From positions 21,709,788 to 21,773,787 of the forward strand of contig NC_088302.1 of assembly GCF_032854445.1 (NCBI RefSeq): DNA of 64,000 bases. The letters are read 5' to 3'. The translations under genes and the position numbers were made by a program. The notes beneath the pieces were generated by a model. That model saw only the letters and a program-made list of their open reading frames with translations. It did not search any database and was not told the DNA's origin. Positions 12,568 through 24,085 of this stretch are shown here, in pieces. The stretch comes from Liolophura sinensis. Lineage: Eukaryota > Mollusca > Polyplacophora > Chitonida > Chitonidae. Each line of letters begins with the position of its first letter. Position 1 is the first letter of the stretch.

Positions 12568-12575
12568 TTCCCACG
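12568..12575 (-). promoter_or_regulatory. CSL/RBPJ consensus motif in mastermind intron 1
   Basis: The minus strand reads CGTGGGAA, a full match to the CSL (Su(H)/RBPJ) consensus. It lies about 390 bp inside intron 1 and is not in a SINE. One eight-base match is weak evidence on its own. Confidence 0.25.
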
Positions 12576-12966
12576 GTACTAGACTCTCTGTGATCACTCC
12601 ACTGGTATGGCTATACACACATGGTGCAACAGTTTCAACTCTCTTTACCTCCTGTCCATCATAAAATCTCTTAATGACTTTCACTTTCACGCAGCAAGAG
12701 TAATTAGCCTAAATAAGCCACTGTTACTTTGTTAATTTCACATAACCCACCTGTATTATTAAGACAGCCTACTGGGTGGGTGGGTGGGTGTGTACGGTAA
12801 GACACCCCCTGTCTGGGCACCCCACAAGTTTAACAACTGCCCTGAACACTTGAGCCCTTCACGGCAGGTGGCGGATCACATATAAGCCACACTACTAACT
12901 TTTTTTTTCTTTTCTCCCCCTCTCCTATTTTTTTCTTTTTTACCTGACTTAACGACCGATGCTTAC

Positions 12967-13224
12967 CGTCAAAACTAGATTCCTTTGTTCGCTCAGTGGG
13001 TTTGACTCCTTGTTTGTTTTCTGCTGTTTGGTAGATTTCTTTTCCCTGCTATCTAACAACCTCCGCTGAAGTAACTGGGTCTCCTGTCGACACTGCTCGT
13101 AGCGAGCGTTGATACTCGGCTCGTACCTGGCGATGCAACCGTCGTGATTTTGACGGTATACTTCGATTCTTCGCCGAAGACGCTCAACTACATCCCTCCG
13201 CTTTGGGGACCAGAAATCCCCCAT
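12967..13224 (-). CDS. MAML: Mastermind-like protein, coding exon 1 (MAML N-terminal domain)
   Basis: This exon encodes residues 1-86 of a Mastermind-like Notch coactivator. It starts at an ATG giving MGDFWSPKRRDVVERLRRRI, then a basic helix and a second part reading NARYEQCRQETQLLQRRLL. This is the MAML N-terminal domain, which in known family members forms a long kinked helix lying in the groove between the Notch intracellular domain and CSL/RBPJ. The basic run RLRRRIEVYRQ and the RYE motif are family hallmarks. The exon ends in phase 0 at a GTAAGC donor (12966-12961), and the open frame stops soon after that donor. The family signature lies directly after this ATG, and the upstream in-frame extension begins at a non-ATG codon, so the ATG at 13224 is the likely start. 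It joins in phase to the large exon at 5715. Identification as MAML is firm; the exact start is likely. Confidence 0.92.
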
Positions 13225-14300
13225 GCTACCTTGTGAGTGTACAATGATAGCTGTCCCCTCGCAGGAACCCCGCACAAATCTGGGCTGTCGGCACGCCGCG
13301 GCTCGCTGGACCCAATTTTCATGTAGTTTGGAAGGCTGGCTGGCTTCTCTCCTACAGTAACATAGACATCGAGAGAGAGGGAGAGCCGGTCGTATGTGTA
13401 GTGCTCCCGAAAAACACTTAACTGGCTGGTCCGTGTGCCCACTCTGGCAAACCTTCAGATGGTCCTAACTACACCATTCTGTGCTAGGCCCACACGAATG
13501 CTTGTGACAAACCTGTAAGCTCCTATCCCCAGCTAACAGGGGCTTCTAACTGAGCAATAACAATGAGGGCTTCATCCCTACACTTTCTGACTAAGCCGTT
13601 CTTGTCCCCAGTCATTGGTCGAGGCCAGCACACAGCTCCATTTAGCGTAGGTTAGCGGACGGACCGTCAGTTCCGGCCAAAGTGACTTAGTTCACGACGC
13701 CGAAACAGTTCCACGGTGAGCACACATTGCGTCCACTAGACGCAGACACGGGCCTTGTTAATTGTCAAGTCCGCCACAAAGTAATGCCATACAACTTTTC
13801 ATGTGCGATACGTCGAGCCAGCCGATTTGATATTTCTCAGCACGCTTTGCTATGGGCCAGCCCATGACCCAGGAAAAGGGGGGATAGGTCACGACGCAAA
13901 CAAAGGCGTATCACAAATATACGCAGGTTGTTATCCACAGCTGATTGGAATTTCTCTAAGCATGATCTACATTATATAGGCCTGGCGTCCTCCCTGGTAC
14001 TGCTCATACTTTCTTACAACAGATCCGGATACCGTAAGCCTCTGCTTACGACTCCACAGAAAAAGCACGGTGCGATAACAGAGGTGGTAAAACTTCGGAT
14101 CGAATCACGATATAAGCGGAGCAGACAAAGGGAGATAACCATGCAAGCGCGTTCTAACAGCCCAGCTGTAGAGGAAGTCTATCACGAAGGCGGGGCCAAT
14201 ATGGTTCAAGTACTGAGAGCTATTTATGTAGTAAAAATAGCGATAATATTGCCATTCATGCCTGCTAACTACCGCTGAGTGTTGCACGTTTGTGTGCTCA
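13225..14300 (-). promoter_or_regulatory. Mastermind 5' flank (5' UTR and promoter region)
   Basis: This is the sequence upstream of the mastermind ATG. It has more CpG dinucleotides than the AT-rich flanks, especially 13640-13760, which suggests an unmethylated promoter. I see no clear TATA box, and the transcription start cannot be fixed from sequence alone. Confidence 0.35.
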
Positions 14301-15036
14301 CAGGAGCTGACAACATAACTGGAAACAGATTTCTTTATTACCTATTCGTGTTCGATCCAGGCGTTCTCGTCAAATACCCAGGCGGTCCGACTATTATGTA
14401 GAGCGGTATATGTATAACAATTTTTGGATCGTACTTTCCTGTAAGCTACACAATGACTTACTCAGAGTACGTGTAAAATGTTTCCGATTCACATGCTTTC
14501 GCGAAAACCACGAATTAAATACATATATTTATGGCGTTTATATAGATTACATATTTATCTATAATCCATAATTTCGTTTTCATTTCTCATTAATAATCCT
14601 TTTTGACACATTTACAGACAATCCACAGTGGTTTGTTTAATACCAGATTTTCCTCTTGTTTATGCGGATATATCCTTCTGAGATGAGATCTGCATTATAT
14701 CACGTATTCTTTCAAACTCATTCACTCCCAATTACCGGTATTGTTTATACAGATATGTTGGTGTATCCGTGTTTAATGCATATGTTTCCGCAATAAATGT
14801 TTATAGCTTTGATGAGTTAATAGGATTAATGAAATGCGTATTTAAAAACTTACACTTAAGTTGGACACTATCCAACAGAAATTGAAAAAAAGCTCTATCA
14901 GACATCATGCATTGAAATATGAGGTTTTATATATATATTTTTTCAAATTTAATAATTTGGTTTTTATAATGAGGTAAAATCTGATAGAATATGGAATCGC
15001 ATTATAAGGCTGTACTTTTCGTAAGACCAACTAAAT

Positions 15037-15290
15037 TATTTGTTTATTTATTTGAGTGGTGTATTACGTTGTACGCAAGAATATTTCACTTATACGACGG
15101 CGGCCAGCCTTATGGAGAGGAAACCGGGCAGAGCCAGGAGGAAACCCACGACCTTCCGGAGCTTGTTGGAAGACCTTCCCACGCACAGTCGGAGGGGAAG
15201 CCAGCATGAGCTGGACTTGAACTCACAACGATCGCATTGGTGGGAAGGTCCTGGGTCTGGGGTGCTAACGCCCTCGGCCACGGACCCACC
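15037..15290 (-). mobile_element. tRNA-headed SINE, near full length
   Basis: An inverted copy containing every block: the TATTTATTTGAG tail, GTACGCAAGAATATTTCAC, GACGGCGGCCAGC, the central domain, GAGCTGGACTTGAACTCAC (reverse B box) and GGGTGCTAACGCCCTCGGCC (decayed A-box end). Open frames on both strands here are element sequence. Confidence 0.85.
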
Positions 15291-15504
15291 CTCCCTACGC
15301 CCACCCTACCCCCACCTCCCAATAACTAAAATTAGGTTCATAGCTAGGCTAAATATATCGTTATTATATATCTGATTAACTTTAGCGAAACACAATGTCG
15401 CATGTATACATACATGACGTTTTAGTCAAGTTTTATGGGTGGATGAAAAAGTCAAACAGCAGAAAATCATGAACCTTCTCGTGGCGCCTGAGCTGGACTT
15501 GAGT

Positions 15505-15845
15505 GAGTGAGTGCTTAGGGTTTAACGCCGTACTCAACAATTTTTCAGTCGTATGATGCCAAAGGAGTCCTTAGAGTACATGTACGTGTAATGTGCCTCC
15601 TTGTTGCAGGACGGATTTCCACCGCTCTTTATCTAGTACCGTACTGCTTCATTGAGACGACTTACCGAAGGCAAGTAAGTAGCCCCACCCGAGCCAGTAT
15701 TCTGATAAAGGTCAGTCAGTTGTTGCACTATCATCTTAATTAATGCTGAACGCCAAGCGAGGAAGCGACAACTTCCACGTTTAAGGTCTTAGGCGTGACC
15801 CGACCCTGGGTCTCTGAAGCGGATCGTCTACCGACTGAGAGATGG
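15505..15845 (-). mobile_element. Second SINE family, near full length
   Basis: This element starts GAGTGAGTGCTTAGGGTTTA, continues CCGTACTCAACAATTTTTCAG and CCTCCTTGTTGCAGGACGG, and ends in a tRNA-like part (GTCTACCGACTGAGAG read in reverse). It resembles the main SINE only around the CCGTACTCAA block. Related copies lie at 42396-42620 and, inverted, at 54590-54802. The orientation is set by treating the tRNA-like end as 5'. Confidence 0.7.
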
Positions 15846-16210
15846 ATTTGAACATGCGATCTCATTTATTTATAAATCGGCTCAGAAACACGCTTCACAC
15901 GTGCTTCTATCATGTGTATTGCTAACATGATGCCTCACTGAAAAGTGTTGAACAATACACAACACCCTGCATGACACTCAATCAAATAATGACAGAACAC
16001 TCACATCAATGGGTCTAGATTAGCGAGTCATACATAGTACCCGGGACTATTTTAAACAATGGTACCAAGACGGTATCAAGTACACAGAGATCTGTATAGC
16101 TGGACGACTAGTATACTTAACCTCTCCGGTCACCCTGAGCATCAAGCCAGCCCGATATGCATTATCAAGATTGTCGAAGTTTGAAAATCTTAGTTATGAA
16201 ACAAACCCTA

Positions 16211-16274
16211 CTCTGTTCTGAACCCAGAACTTTCCGATCACGAGGTCGACCCTCTGACCACTCGGCCACCTCAC
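16211..16274 (-). repeat. tRNA-like sequence, probably a SINE head
   Basis: The minus strand reads GAGGTGGCCGAGTGGTCAGA, a good pol III A box of Leu/Ser-tRNA type, followed by a decayed B box (GGGTTCAGAAC). There is no complete cloverleaf, so it is more likely a SINE head or tRNA relic than a working tRNA gene. Confidence 0.4.
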
Positions 16275-17660
16275 TTCTTGCCATTTAGCTTATAATGACC
16301 ATTGCTTGAGTTTTGTTTTCATTGGTTCTTAATTTTTTGCCCTCATGCAGGTACCTATATAGCGAAGGTCGGTGCATGCATGTGTTACTCCGTCGAATAT
16401 AAAACCCTTGTCCATATAAATCTGACGTCATCTCATGAATGAAAAATTCTTCAGCACGACGTTAAATAGCAGTCAAATTAGCATAACAAATAAATCAATA
16501 ATTTTTCGCAGATATGTCTATGGATAGAGAAAAATTTGTAATCGACGCAGAAATACTACAGCTGCGTTCAAACACACGACCCTACTGGTCAACGTCATGC
16601 AAGGGCTCATTTCGTTATGAGCCCGATTGTCACAACGAGCCAGAGCTTTACTTGACTTAGCAAGCGAACTTCGTCCCTCCCATTTCTTGTATAAACGTAC
16701 ATGTACATGAATACTTAATTGATACCATATAAGGATATATAAGTAGGCCACGTGCATGGAAGAGACGCGTTAAGGACATGAGTCAACACCATGATAGGGC
16801 TATATATCGTTGGTGTGGGCGGGACACAAGTACGACTCACATTAATTATAAAAGGATCCCGTACGTTTCAAACTAAACCATGCCTATTTGAGGGAAATAC
16901 ATTAAAACACACAGCTTCTTGCAAAGAATTTTAGTACCAAAAATTTAAAGATGATCGGTATCTAAATCGTATGCCATGTATACATCCCAGATGTAGTTTA
17001 TAGAAGATTATGTGTCTATACATGATTTAATTCCACCTGTCATACATCCACATTGACGGACAATTTTATTCAATACAATACATCCACTATCTCTAGGTTA
17101 CGCGGTATTACACACAGTTATATAAAGCAGAGAGCCTACGATTCCATGGATAACTCGTCAGCCTATATGTAAGTCCTCCCAATTATAAGAAAATTTGTAA
17201 AATTTAAGAAACTAAAGGGAGGGGGGGGGGTGTGCAGAGAATAGTAGAATATATATGCTATAAATGACACAGTAGTTTTTGGAAACCATAACTTTACGAG
17301 GATATGATCACTGAAATCGCCACACGTCACAAAGGACCCAACAAATACAACACACCTGTCAAGGTAGGGAGTACATTTACACACCATGCATACGCAGAGC
17401 CCTTCTATATTGCTATCCTTGTAAAATATAATTACAATGCCAACAATGAAACCCATTTGTCGCAAAAGCGTCGTGATAGAAAACCTTCGTCGTTTTTTTA
17501 CTGACTCTTGTAAGCCTGCATGGGTATTGTATGGGTGCACTATCAGCATGATACAGTAGTCTTTGTAAAATGTTCTTCACTTTAAAACCAGTGACGCGGG
17601 AAGAAATTGAGGTCATGCATATAGACACCCTATACATGTTATATATTATGTCATCAATTA

Positions 17661-17865
17661 TAACTATTTATTTATTTATTTATTTATTTATTTCATTGGT
17701 GTTTTACGCAGTGTTCAAGAATATTGCAGTTATCAGATGGTGTCTACCTTTATATGGTTGGAGGACACAAGGGGAGAGCCCGGGGGAAAACCAGCGATCA
17801 TCCCCAGGTTGCGGGAAGATTTACCCACTCACGAACGTAGAGGAAGCCAGCACACAGCGCCGATA
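17661..17865 (-). mobile_element. SINE copy, diverged subfamily
   Basis: A long TATTTATT tail, then GGTGTTTTACGCAGTGTTCA and a diverged central domain (GGGGAGAGCCCGGGGGAAAA) ending at GAGGAAGCCAGCAC. It differs from the main family at many sites, so it is either older or a separate subfamily. Confidence 0.75.
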
Positions 17866-17974
17866 TATTTTTCAGCTGATGTAATATAAAAAATTCTGGT
17901 AAAATGTTGTACTAAATTAACATTCACACAACGGCCAGCAGATGGCCCTGATTTGCCAAGCACTATATGCACAG

Positions 17975-18059
17975 TTTCCTCCTACCAAAATGATTGCCGT
18001 CGTTGTTTATTGAAATATTCTTGAGCACAACGCAAAACACTAATGAAATAATAGCAAAA

Positions 18060-18097
<38 letters not shown>
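17975..18097 (+). mobile_element. SINE 3' end with long poly(A)
   Basis: CAGTTTCCTCCTACCAAAAT, then ATTGAAATATTCTTGAGCAC, then AAAACACTAATGAAATAATA, ending in 37 uninterrupted A residues (18061-18097). It is a forward 3' fragment whose tail has become, or been followed by, a pure A run. Confidence 0.65.
18061..18097. repeat. Poly(A) run
   Basis: Thirty-seven A in a row, at the tail of the SINE fragment ending here. Confidence 0.97.
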
Positions 18098-18098
<1 letters not shown>

Positions 18099-18879
18099 AG
18101 CAACAAAACAGACGGCGACCTTTTCTTTGCAATTTGAATTTTCAGTCAATGTCACCATATATATTATATTGTTAATATATTATTATATTATTATTAATTT
18201 TCACACAGTAAAACAATTTTGGATCATACTGACGATAATCGTTAATTTCATTTCATTTACTGCCTGAAGTGTTGAACGCGTTATGCATGAGACAAATTAA
18301 TTCCACAAATATATACCTCTTGCATTAGAAACAAAACGTGTGAAAGTAAACTTAGACTTAGTTACAATCAACTTGATCACAGGTAAATTGAAAATGGTCC
18401 CTGAAATATAGTCTCTGAATGAGTCGTCAGCAAATATTATCCCTATAATATCGAAATATAAACGGCCTGTATCCCAATTTATGCATTCTGACATAAGTTT
18501 TTGTCAAGAACTTCACATTCAAGCTAAAGGAAAACTAATTGTTTCGTGTCTGTATATACACATCTTACCTTAAATATAACCATTAACAAATTCGGTCTGA
18601 AATAATATGCACTTATGTATAAGGAAGAAAAGTATACCCGACTTAAATTCCTACCATTGAAATATGAAAATGTTACAACCGTGTAATTTGAAATACAAAT
18701 AGGTCTTAAATAGTACGTGCGCTGTGTAAGCTTTCATTTGTTCAGCTAAGTTATGGTCAAGCGGAAGTATTTATGGAAACATCCTACAAATAGCTCAGCT
18801 TACGCAATATATTCAAGTAATTCAAAAGCAATTACAAAGTACATATAGCAATAAAACAATACTTATATTTGATTATATT

Positions 18880-19060
18880 GTTTCATGCCATACCCAATAA
18901 TTTTTCACTTAATTGTATGATGGTATGTATAAGGTCAATTTTATGAGGGAGGAAACTGGAGTGCCAAGTGTAAATCAGGGATCTTATTTGGCAAGTTACT
19001 GACGAACTTTCTTATCTGAGACATACAGATATGCACGTGCGCCATATGTTGGTGGAAGGC
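18880..19060 (-). mobile_element. Degenerate SINE copy
   Basis: Recognisable pieces only: CATGCCATACCCAATAATTTTTCACTT, GAGGGAGGAAACTGGAG and TGGCAAGTTACTGACGAAC in the family's order. It abuts the left end of the 73-bp minisatellite. Confidence 0.45.
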
Positions 19061-19071
19061 AAGTCTTTAAT

Positions 19072-20805
19072 GACCGGCGCAAAGGCATCAAGCTGTTTAT
19101 GAACCTTCTGTAATTGGACTGCCAGCTGAAATGTCCCCCTGAATGACCGGCGCAAAGGCATCAAGCTGTTTATAAATCTTCTGTGATTGGACTGTCAGCT
19201 GAAATGTCCCCCTGAATGACCGGCGCAAAGGCATCACGGTGTTTATGAATCTTCTGTAATTGGACTGCCAGCTGAAATGTCCCCCTGAATGACCGGCGCA
19301 CAGGCATCAAGCTGTTTATAAATCTTCTGTGATTGGACTGCCAGCTGAAATGTCCCCCTGAATGACCGGCGCACAGGCATCACGGTGTTCATGAGCCTTC
19401 TGTGATTGGACTGCCAGCTGAAATGTCCCCCTGAATGACCGGCGCACAGGCATCAAGCTGTTTATGAATCTTCTGTGATTGGACTGCCAGCTGAAATGTC
19501 CCCCTGAATGACCGGCGCACAGGCATCACGGTGTTTATGAACCTTCTGTGATTGGACTGCCAGCTGAAATGTCCCCCTGAATGACCGGCGCACAGGCATC
19601 ACGGTGTTCATGAGCCTTCTGTGATTGGACTGCCAGCTGAAATGTCCCCCTGAATGACCGGCGCACAGGCATCACGGTGTTTATGAACCTTCTGTGATTG
19701 GACTGCCAGCTGAAATGTCCCCCTGAATGACCGGCGCACAGGCATCACGGTGTTTATGAGCCTTCTGTGATTGGACTGCCAGCTGAAATGTCCCCCTGAA
19801 TGACCGGCGCAAAGGCATCACGGTGTTTATGAACCTTCTGTGATTGGACTGCCAGCTGAAATGTCCCCCTGAATGACCGGCGCACAGGCATCACGGTGTT
19901 TATGAACCTTCTGTGATTGGAACTGCCAGCTGAAATGTCCCCCTGAATGACCGGCGCAAAGGCATCACGGTGTTTATGAATCTTCTGTGATTGGACTGCC
20001 AGCTGAAATGCTGAATGACCGGCGCACAGGCATCACGGTGTTTATGAGCCTTCTGTGATTGGACTGCCAGCTGAAATGTCCCCCTGAATGACCGGCGCAC
20101 AGGCATCAAGCTGTTTATGAATCTTCTGTGATTGGATTGCCAGCTGAAATGTCCCCTGAATGACCGGCGCACAGGCATCAAGCTGTTTATGAATCTTCTG
20201 TGATTGGACTGTCAGCTGAAATGTCCCCCTGAATGACCGGCGCACAGGCATCAAGCTGTTTATGAGCCTTCTGTGATTGGACTGCCAGCTGAAATGTCCC
20301 CCTGAATGACCGGCGCACAGGCATCAAGCTGTTTATGAATCTTCTGTGATTGGATTGCCAGCTGAAATGTCCCCCTGAATGACCGGCGCACAGGCATCAC
20401 GGTGTTTATGAACCTTCTGTGATTGGACTGTCAGCTGAAATGTCCCCCTGAATGACCGGCGCACAGGCATCACGGTGTTTTATGAACCTTCTGTGATTGG
20501 ACTGCAGCTGAAATGTCCCCACCTGAATGACCGGCGCACAGGCATCACGGTGTTTATGAATCTTCTGTGATTGGACTGCCAGCTGAAATGTCCCCTGAAT
20601 GACCGGCGCAAAGGCATCAAGCTGTTTATGAATCTTCCGTGATTGGACTGCCAGCTGAAATGTCCCCCTGAATGACCGGCGCACAGGCATCAAGCTGTTT
20701 ATGAATCTTCTGTGATTGGACTGCCAGCTGAAATATCCCCTGTATGACCGGCGCAAAGGCACCGCGGTGTTTATGAGCCTTCTGTGATTGGACTGCCAGC
20801 TGAAT
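19072..20805. repeat. 73-bp minisatellite, about 24 copies
   Basis: GACCGGCGC recurs at 19072, 19145, 19218 and onward every 73 bp to 20746. Units differ at a few sites: GCAAAGGC or GCACAGGC, CATCAAGCTG or CATCACGGTG, and ATGAACC, ATGAATC or ATGAGCC. They are mixed along the array, with some runs of one type. A few units have small indels, for example near 19920, 20010, 20480 and 20520. Every unit keeps ATTGG (reverse CCAAT box) and CAGCTG (E-box). The minus strand is open in long frames only because the unit lacks stops. Confidence 0.97.
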
Positions 20806-21433
20806 GACATAGTATATAGTGTTAACAACAAAATAAATAAATTATAAAAAATAATCGGTAAAAGTGAAGTGTAAGTATCACTATAGAAAGATCATAGAAA
20901 ACTACACCGATATCCGGAAGTATCTTTACTTAATTTTATTTTCTCCGACTGAGATGCATTCAAATGCATGTTTTTCATTGTATGGTGGGCTATATTGACC
21001 ATACTGACAAGGTATATGCTGCCAATGGCGTCACAGCGATTTTTCTCGACACCAAGTAAATATTTAATATCAGATTTGCATTTTTAGGCAAAGAGAATTT
21101 CACTCAGAACTGCACGAACAAAAAGATGTAAATACAGCTGTGTGACGTCACTGCGTATACATTATCAATTTACTGCACACTGGAAACATTTGACTTCATT
21201 TAATTAAGTGGAAAAAGCCCTAAAATATTTTCAGACAGTTTCCAATGATCTTTCAAGTGGTACCTACTTCATGTCCGACATCAGAGAAGCTTTTCGGGCC
21301 CTATACAGACATAAGGGTTCGTTCATCTGATACTTTACGCCTATGTGACTAAGCGCACATTTTCCATGTACGTAATTTGAGAAAATGTATGAAGACTAAG
21401 AAAATCGTGCAGTTTAATTTCTTAACAAATGAA

Positions 21434-21560
21434 CAAGTTTATTGTTATTTATTCAGTTAACTGGAGTTGAACAGCGTCCTCAAGGGTATTTCACTTATAC
21501 AACAGCGACCAGCATTATGCTGGGAGTAAAGTACAAGAATATCCGTGCGAAAATCCCTGT
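21434..21560 (-). mobile_element. SINE fragment
   Basis: TTATTTATTCAGTTAACTGG, then GCGTCCTCAAGGGTATTTCACTTATAC and CAGCGACCAGCATTATGCTGGGAG. It is an inverted, truncated and diverged copy. Confidence 0.65.
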
Positions 21561-22954
21561 GTACATATAAACAACTGTGGATGCATACGCAAACTTAATT
21601 TAAACTCCTTAATCTCATGCGAAGGCTTTATATACATTCACAAACGTTTTAAATAGAAATATATATTCGTCTGTTTAGTTTACGTACATGGAAAGAAAAT
21701 GCGCCATTATATGCATATCTCTTAAAGGAAACTTTAAAATGTGAGTCATCGTAATCGACAGACAAGTCAAAGTGCAATGATTTAATATAGTTTATTATAG
21801 AATTCAATTTTCACATAAAATGAAATAAAATATTTGAACTGTATATAAGTGCATGCAAGGGATATATGGACCAATACATAAAATCAGGTGACAGTGCATG
21901 AGTCACTTAAAGCTTCGTCTGCTTTTATGCTCACCTGTATGGGCAGAATAAAATGTGCTCTTTATTTGTGTTATATGTACTCATAAATATGAAAGAGTTA
22001 CGCTCCTGTAATATATATAATGCTGACACTATTTCCAGCTATGTGTTAAAAGGCAATGCCTGTCGCAATACAGGACCACGCTGTATACAAATACTTTATC
22101 GATAAAGTCATCCTTAGACATGTTCGACGGTGTTTTATATATACTGTAACATACTTCTTAAATAAAGTATTTTAGAAATAATTTGTTAGAGGTGATGAGT
22201 GGTTAGTTCGTCTCCTGTGTGGGTCTACTGTAGCATCTATATACAACATTAGGTTACATATTATTAACCATAATAATGTATATCCAACCTGCCAATACTA
22301 GTATATTAGATGTAAAGTCTGTTGGAAAATGCAATTAACAGTAGCGGTTGGTTAATTTTCTTCATAATATAGAAATCAGTACTAGTCGTGAATGTTTTCA
22401 AAGAGATTAAAGGAGAGAATCTAATTTGAGCGTTAATATACGATTCCTGAAAGGCGTGACGTGTGTACTGACGTGTGTACTGACGTGTACACGGCAGTTC
22501 AAACTCAGCGGTATCATGTGTGCACGTACGCAAAATTACTGCTGTTATTTATATAAATGCGTAATAAAAGACTTACAGCACTGACCCACACAATACCGGT
22601 GTCTTTCAGACGATGATGTGAACTCTCAAGTTTTAATGGTGATTTCATAGGTTGGAAACTCACCATCCATCCGTTTAAATGCAAATTTCGAAATGTTTAG
22701 GCCACTTTTATGACACGCAGTAGTCTATACAATGTAGTATTTTCATGAAATATCACGAAAATGGTATATCCCTTATTTTTAATGTATCGTTCATGTATCG
22801 TTTAGCAAACTGGAATGTCCGTTTCACACACTGTCAGAATTTCGTTGAGTTTGGTTAGTTAGAACGTTGGCAAATTACATGATAATATAAAATAAAAAAA
22901 TATATATGAAAAATAAACCACGTCAGATATTTAATTCATACTGTAATGGTGTTT

Positions 22955-23002
22955 ACCTGGGATACAATATCAAACGTACATGTATGACTCTGTATCCCAG
23001 GT
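22955..23002. repeat. 12-bp perfect inverted repeat
   Basis: ACCTGGGATACA (22955-22966) and TGTATCCCAGGT (22991-23002) are exact reverse complements around a 24-base loop. Pairing does not extend in either direction. Confidence 0.7.
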
Positions 23003-24060
23003 TTTAGAAAACTTCGGAGATTTTTTTCAACTCAGTGATACTTGGATAAGTAATAAAATACATCCTGGTACATGTGTTAATTGACAGCCATAACGGTTAT
23101 GTTTCAGTTTACTTAACACATCAGTATAGCAACGGATATCAGTACAGGTAATCTAATTCCATCAAAGCATCGCTGAGAGTCGCCATCGCAATCACCAACT
23201 TACACACCGGCATCCCCTCTGTCTAAAGTACTTTTTGGATTAATCCAAGTTTGACATACTGTGTGACCCCTATGAACTAAAATAGCATCTTCTGACATCT
23301 GGTCTGCGATTGGCCAGTTTCACAGCAGTCCTGTACAAAATGCGACTTCCCATGCACATGTGTGTTTTGAGGCGACTGTCGCATCCCTTGGAAAAGAATT
23401 CCTATTTACCCAGCCACAAGATCACATGGTGTGAAGCAGACATCACCACCACGGGTATAGAGGTGATTTAAGCATAATTAGTGTGCATTCCGTGCGCATT
23501 GTCATTAAGTGAAACATGCAACGTGCCAGATCGTTGTTGTTGTTTTGGATAAACTTATGCGTGGTTTGTTGTGAATGACATATCCTAAGATTCAGTGGTT
23601 GTGCTGTCGTTAGTTTGATAAGAAGCAAGGGCAAAATTGATTAGATTTTATGTACTGGTTCAGTGTTGTGATCAGAATTATATACGGAGGTCGGCACTTA
23701 GCTTACGTACGTACGTACTTGGTCGCAAAATGCTACCCATTCGAAGCTGAAAGTTTATCCCCGCACCATTCAACTTACTTAGGTCGGGCGTCGCTACAGC
23801 TGGACTCTGCGTGGAGCAGAAACACTGGAAAGCCGGCTCACTAATTAAATTTTCCCCACATCTCAGCTGTAACTCACTAGGAACAAAATATCTGAGTTCT
23901 CACCTTTGCTCAACTGTCAAACGAGACACTGACCTCTGTGATGTTTACATGCACCATTGAACCTCTGTTTCACGGTGCAAGATGCACCAACGGCAGAAGC
24001 GATAAGGTCTTATATACCAGCACACGGAATTTGTTGATTCGTGAATTTGAAGGTGACAGC

Positions 24061-24085
24061 ATGGTGGCCAGTTTTCCACGTTCAG
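24061..24085 (+). CDS. TRAP1: TRAP1 exon 1 (candidate): start codon and transit peptide start
   Basis: ATG in a strong context (A at -3, G at +4) encodes MVASFPRS plus the first base of a Gly codon, then a TCAG|GTGAGC donor in phase 1. Exon 2 starts with the two bases needed to complete Gly. The resulting N-terminus is basic and free of acidic residues until Asp18, as a mitochondrial presequence should be. It is placed by splice phase and composition only, since eight codons carry no family signature. Confidence 0.5.

Larger units (their letters stand above)
5716..12966 (-). other. Mastermind intron 1
   Basis: This 7.25 kb intron lies between the GTAAGC donor at 12966 and the TTTAG acceptor at 5716, in phase 0. 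No coding exon is recognisable inside it. It holds SINE fragments (6719-6765, 7295-7412, 8428-8605, 11715-11836), an 83-bp tandem repeat, a high-complexity block near 9600-10150, and G-rich and T-rich runs near 12330-12365 and 12900-12945. The rest is AT-rich unique sequence in which I see nothing further. Confidence 0.8.
14300..24060. other. Intergenic region between mastermind and TRAP1
   Basis: No coding gene is recognised in this stretch between two divergently transcribed genes. It holds SINEs of at least two families, a tRNA-like fragment, a 37-base poly(A), a 24-copy minisatellite (19072-20805) and a short inverted repeat (22955-23002). The remaining sequence is AT-rich and featureless by eye. 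Confidence 0.6.

Noticed and set aside
12493-12690. 65-codon minus-strand frame just inside mastermind intron 1
   Set aside because: Its start gives a basic peptide (MKVKVIKRFYDG), but no family likeness is seen and exons 1 and 2 already join in phase.
17163-17549. 128-codon minus-strand open frame
   Set aside because: Low-complexity and hydrophobic by composition, with a poly-Pro from a G run. No family likeness.
19900-20831. Repetitive minus-strand proteins of 70-141 residues
   Set aside because: They are translations of the 73-bp minisatellite. 73 is not a multiple of 3, so the frame rotates from unit to unit and no protein family is matched.
24011-24016. TATATA as a TRAP1 TATA box
   Set aside because: It lies only 45-50 bases before the candidate ATG, and TA-rich hexamers are common here. 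Not enough to call a promoter.
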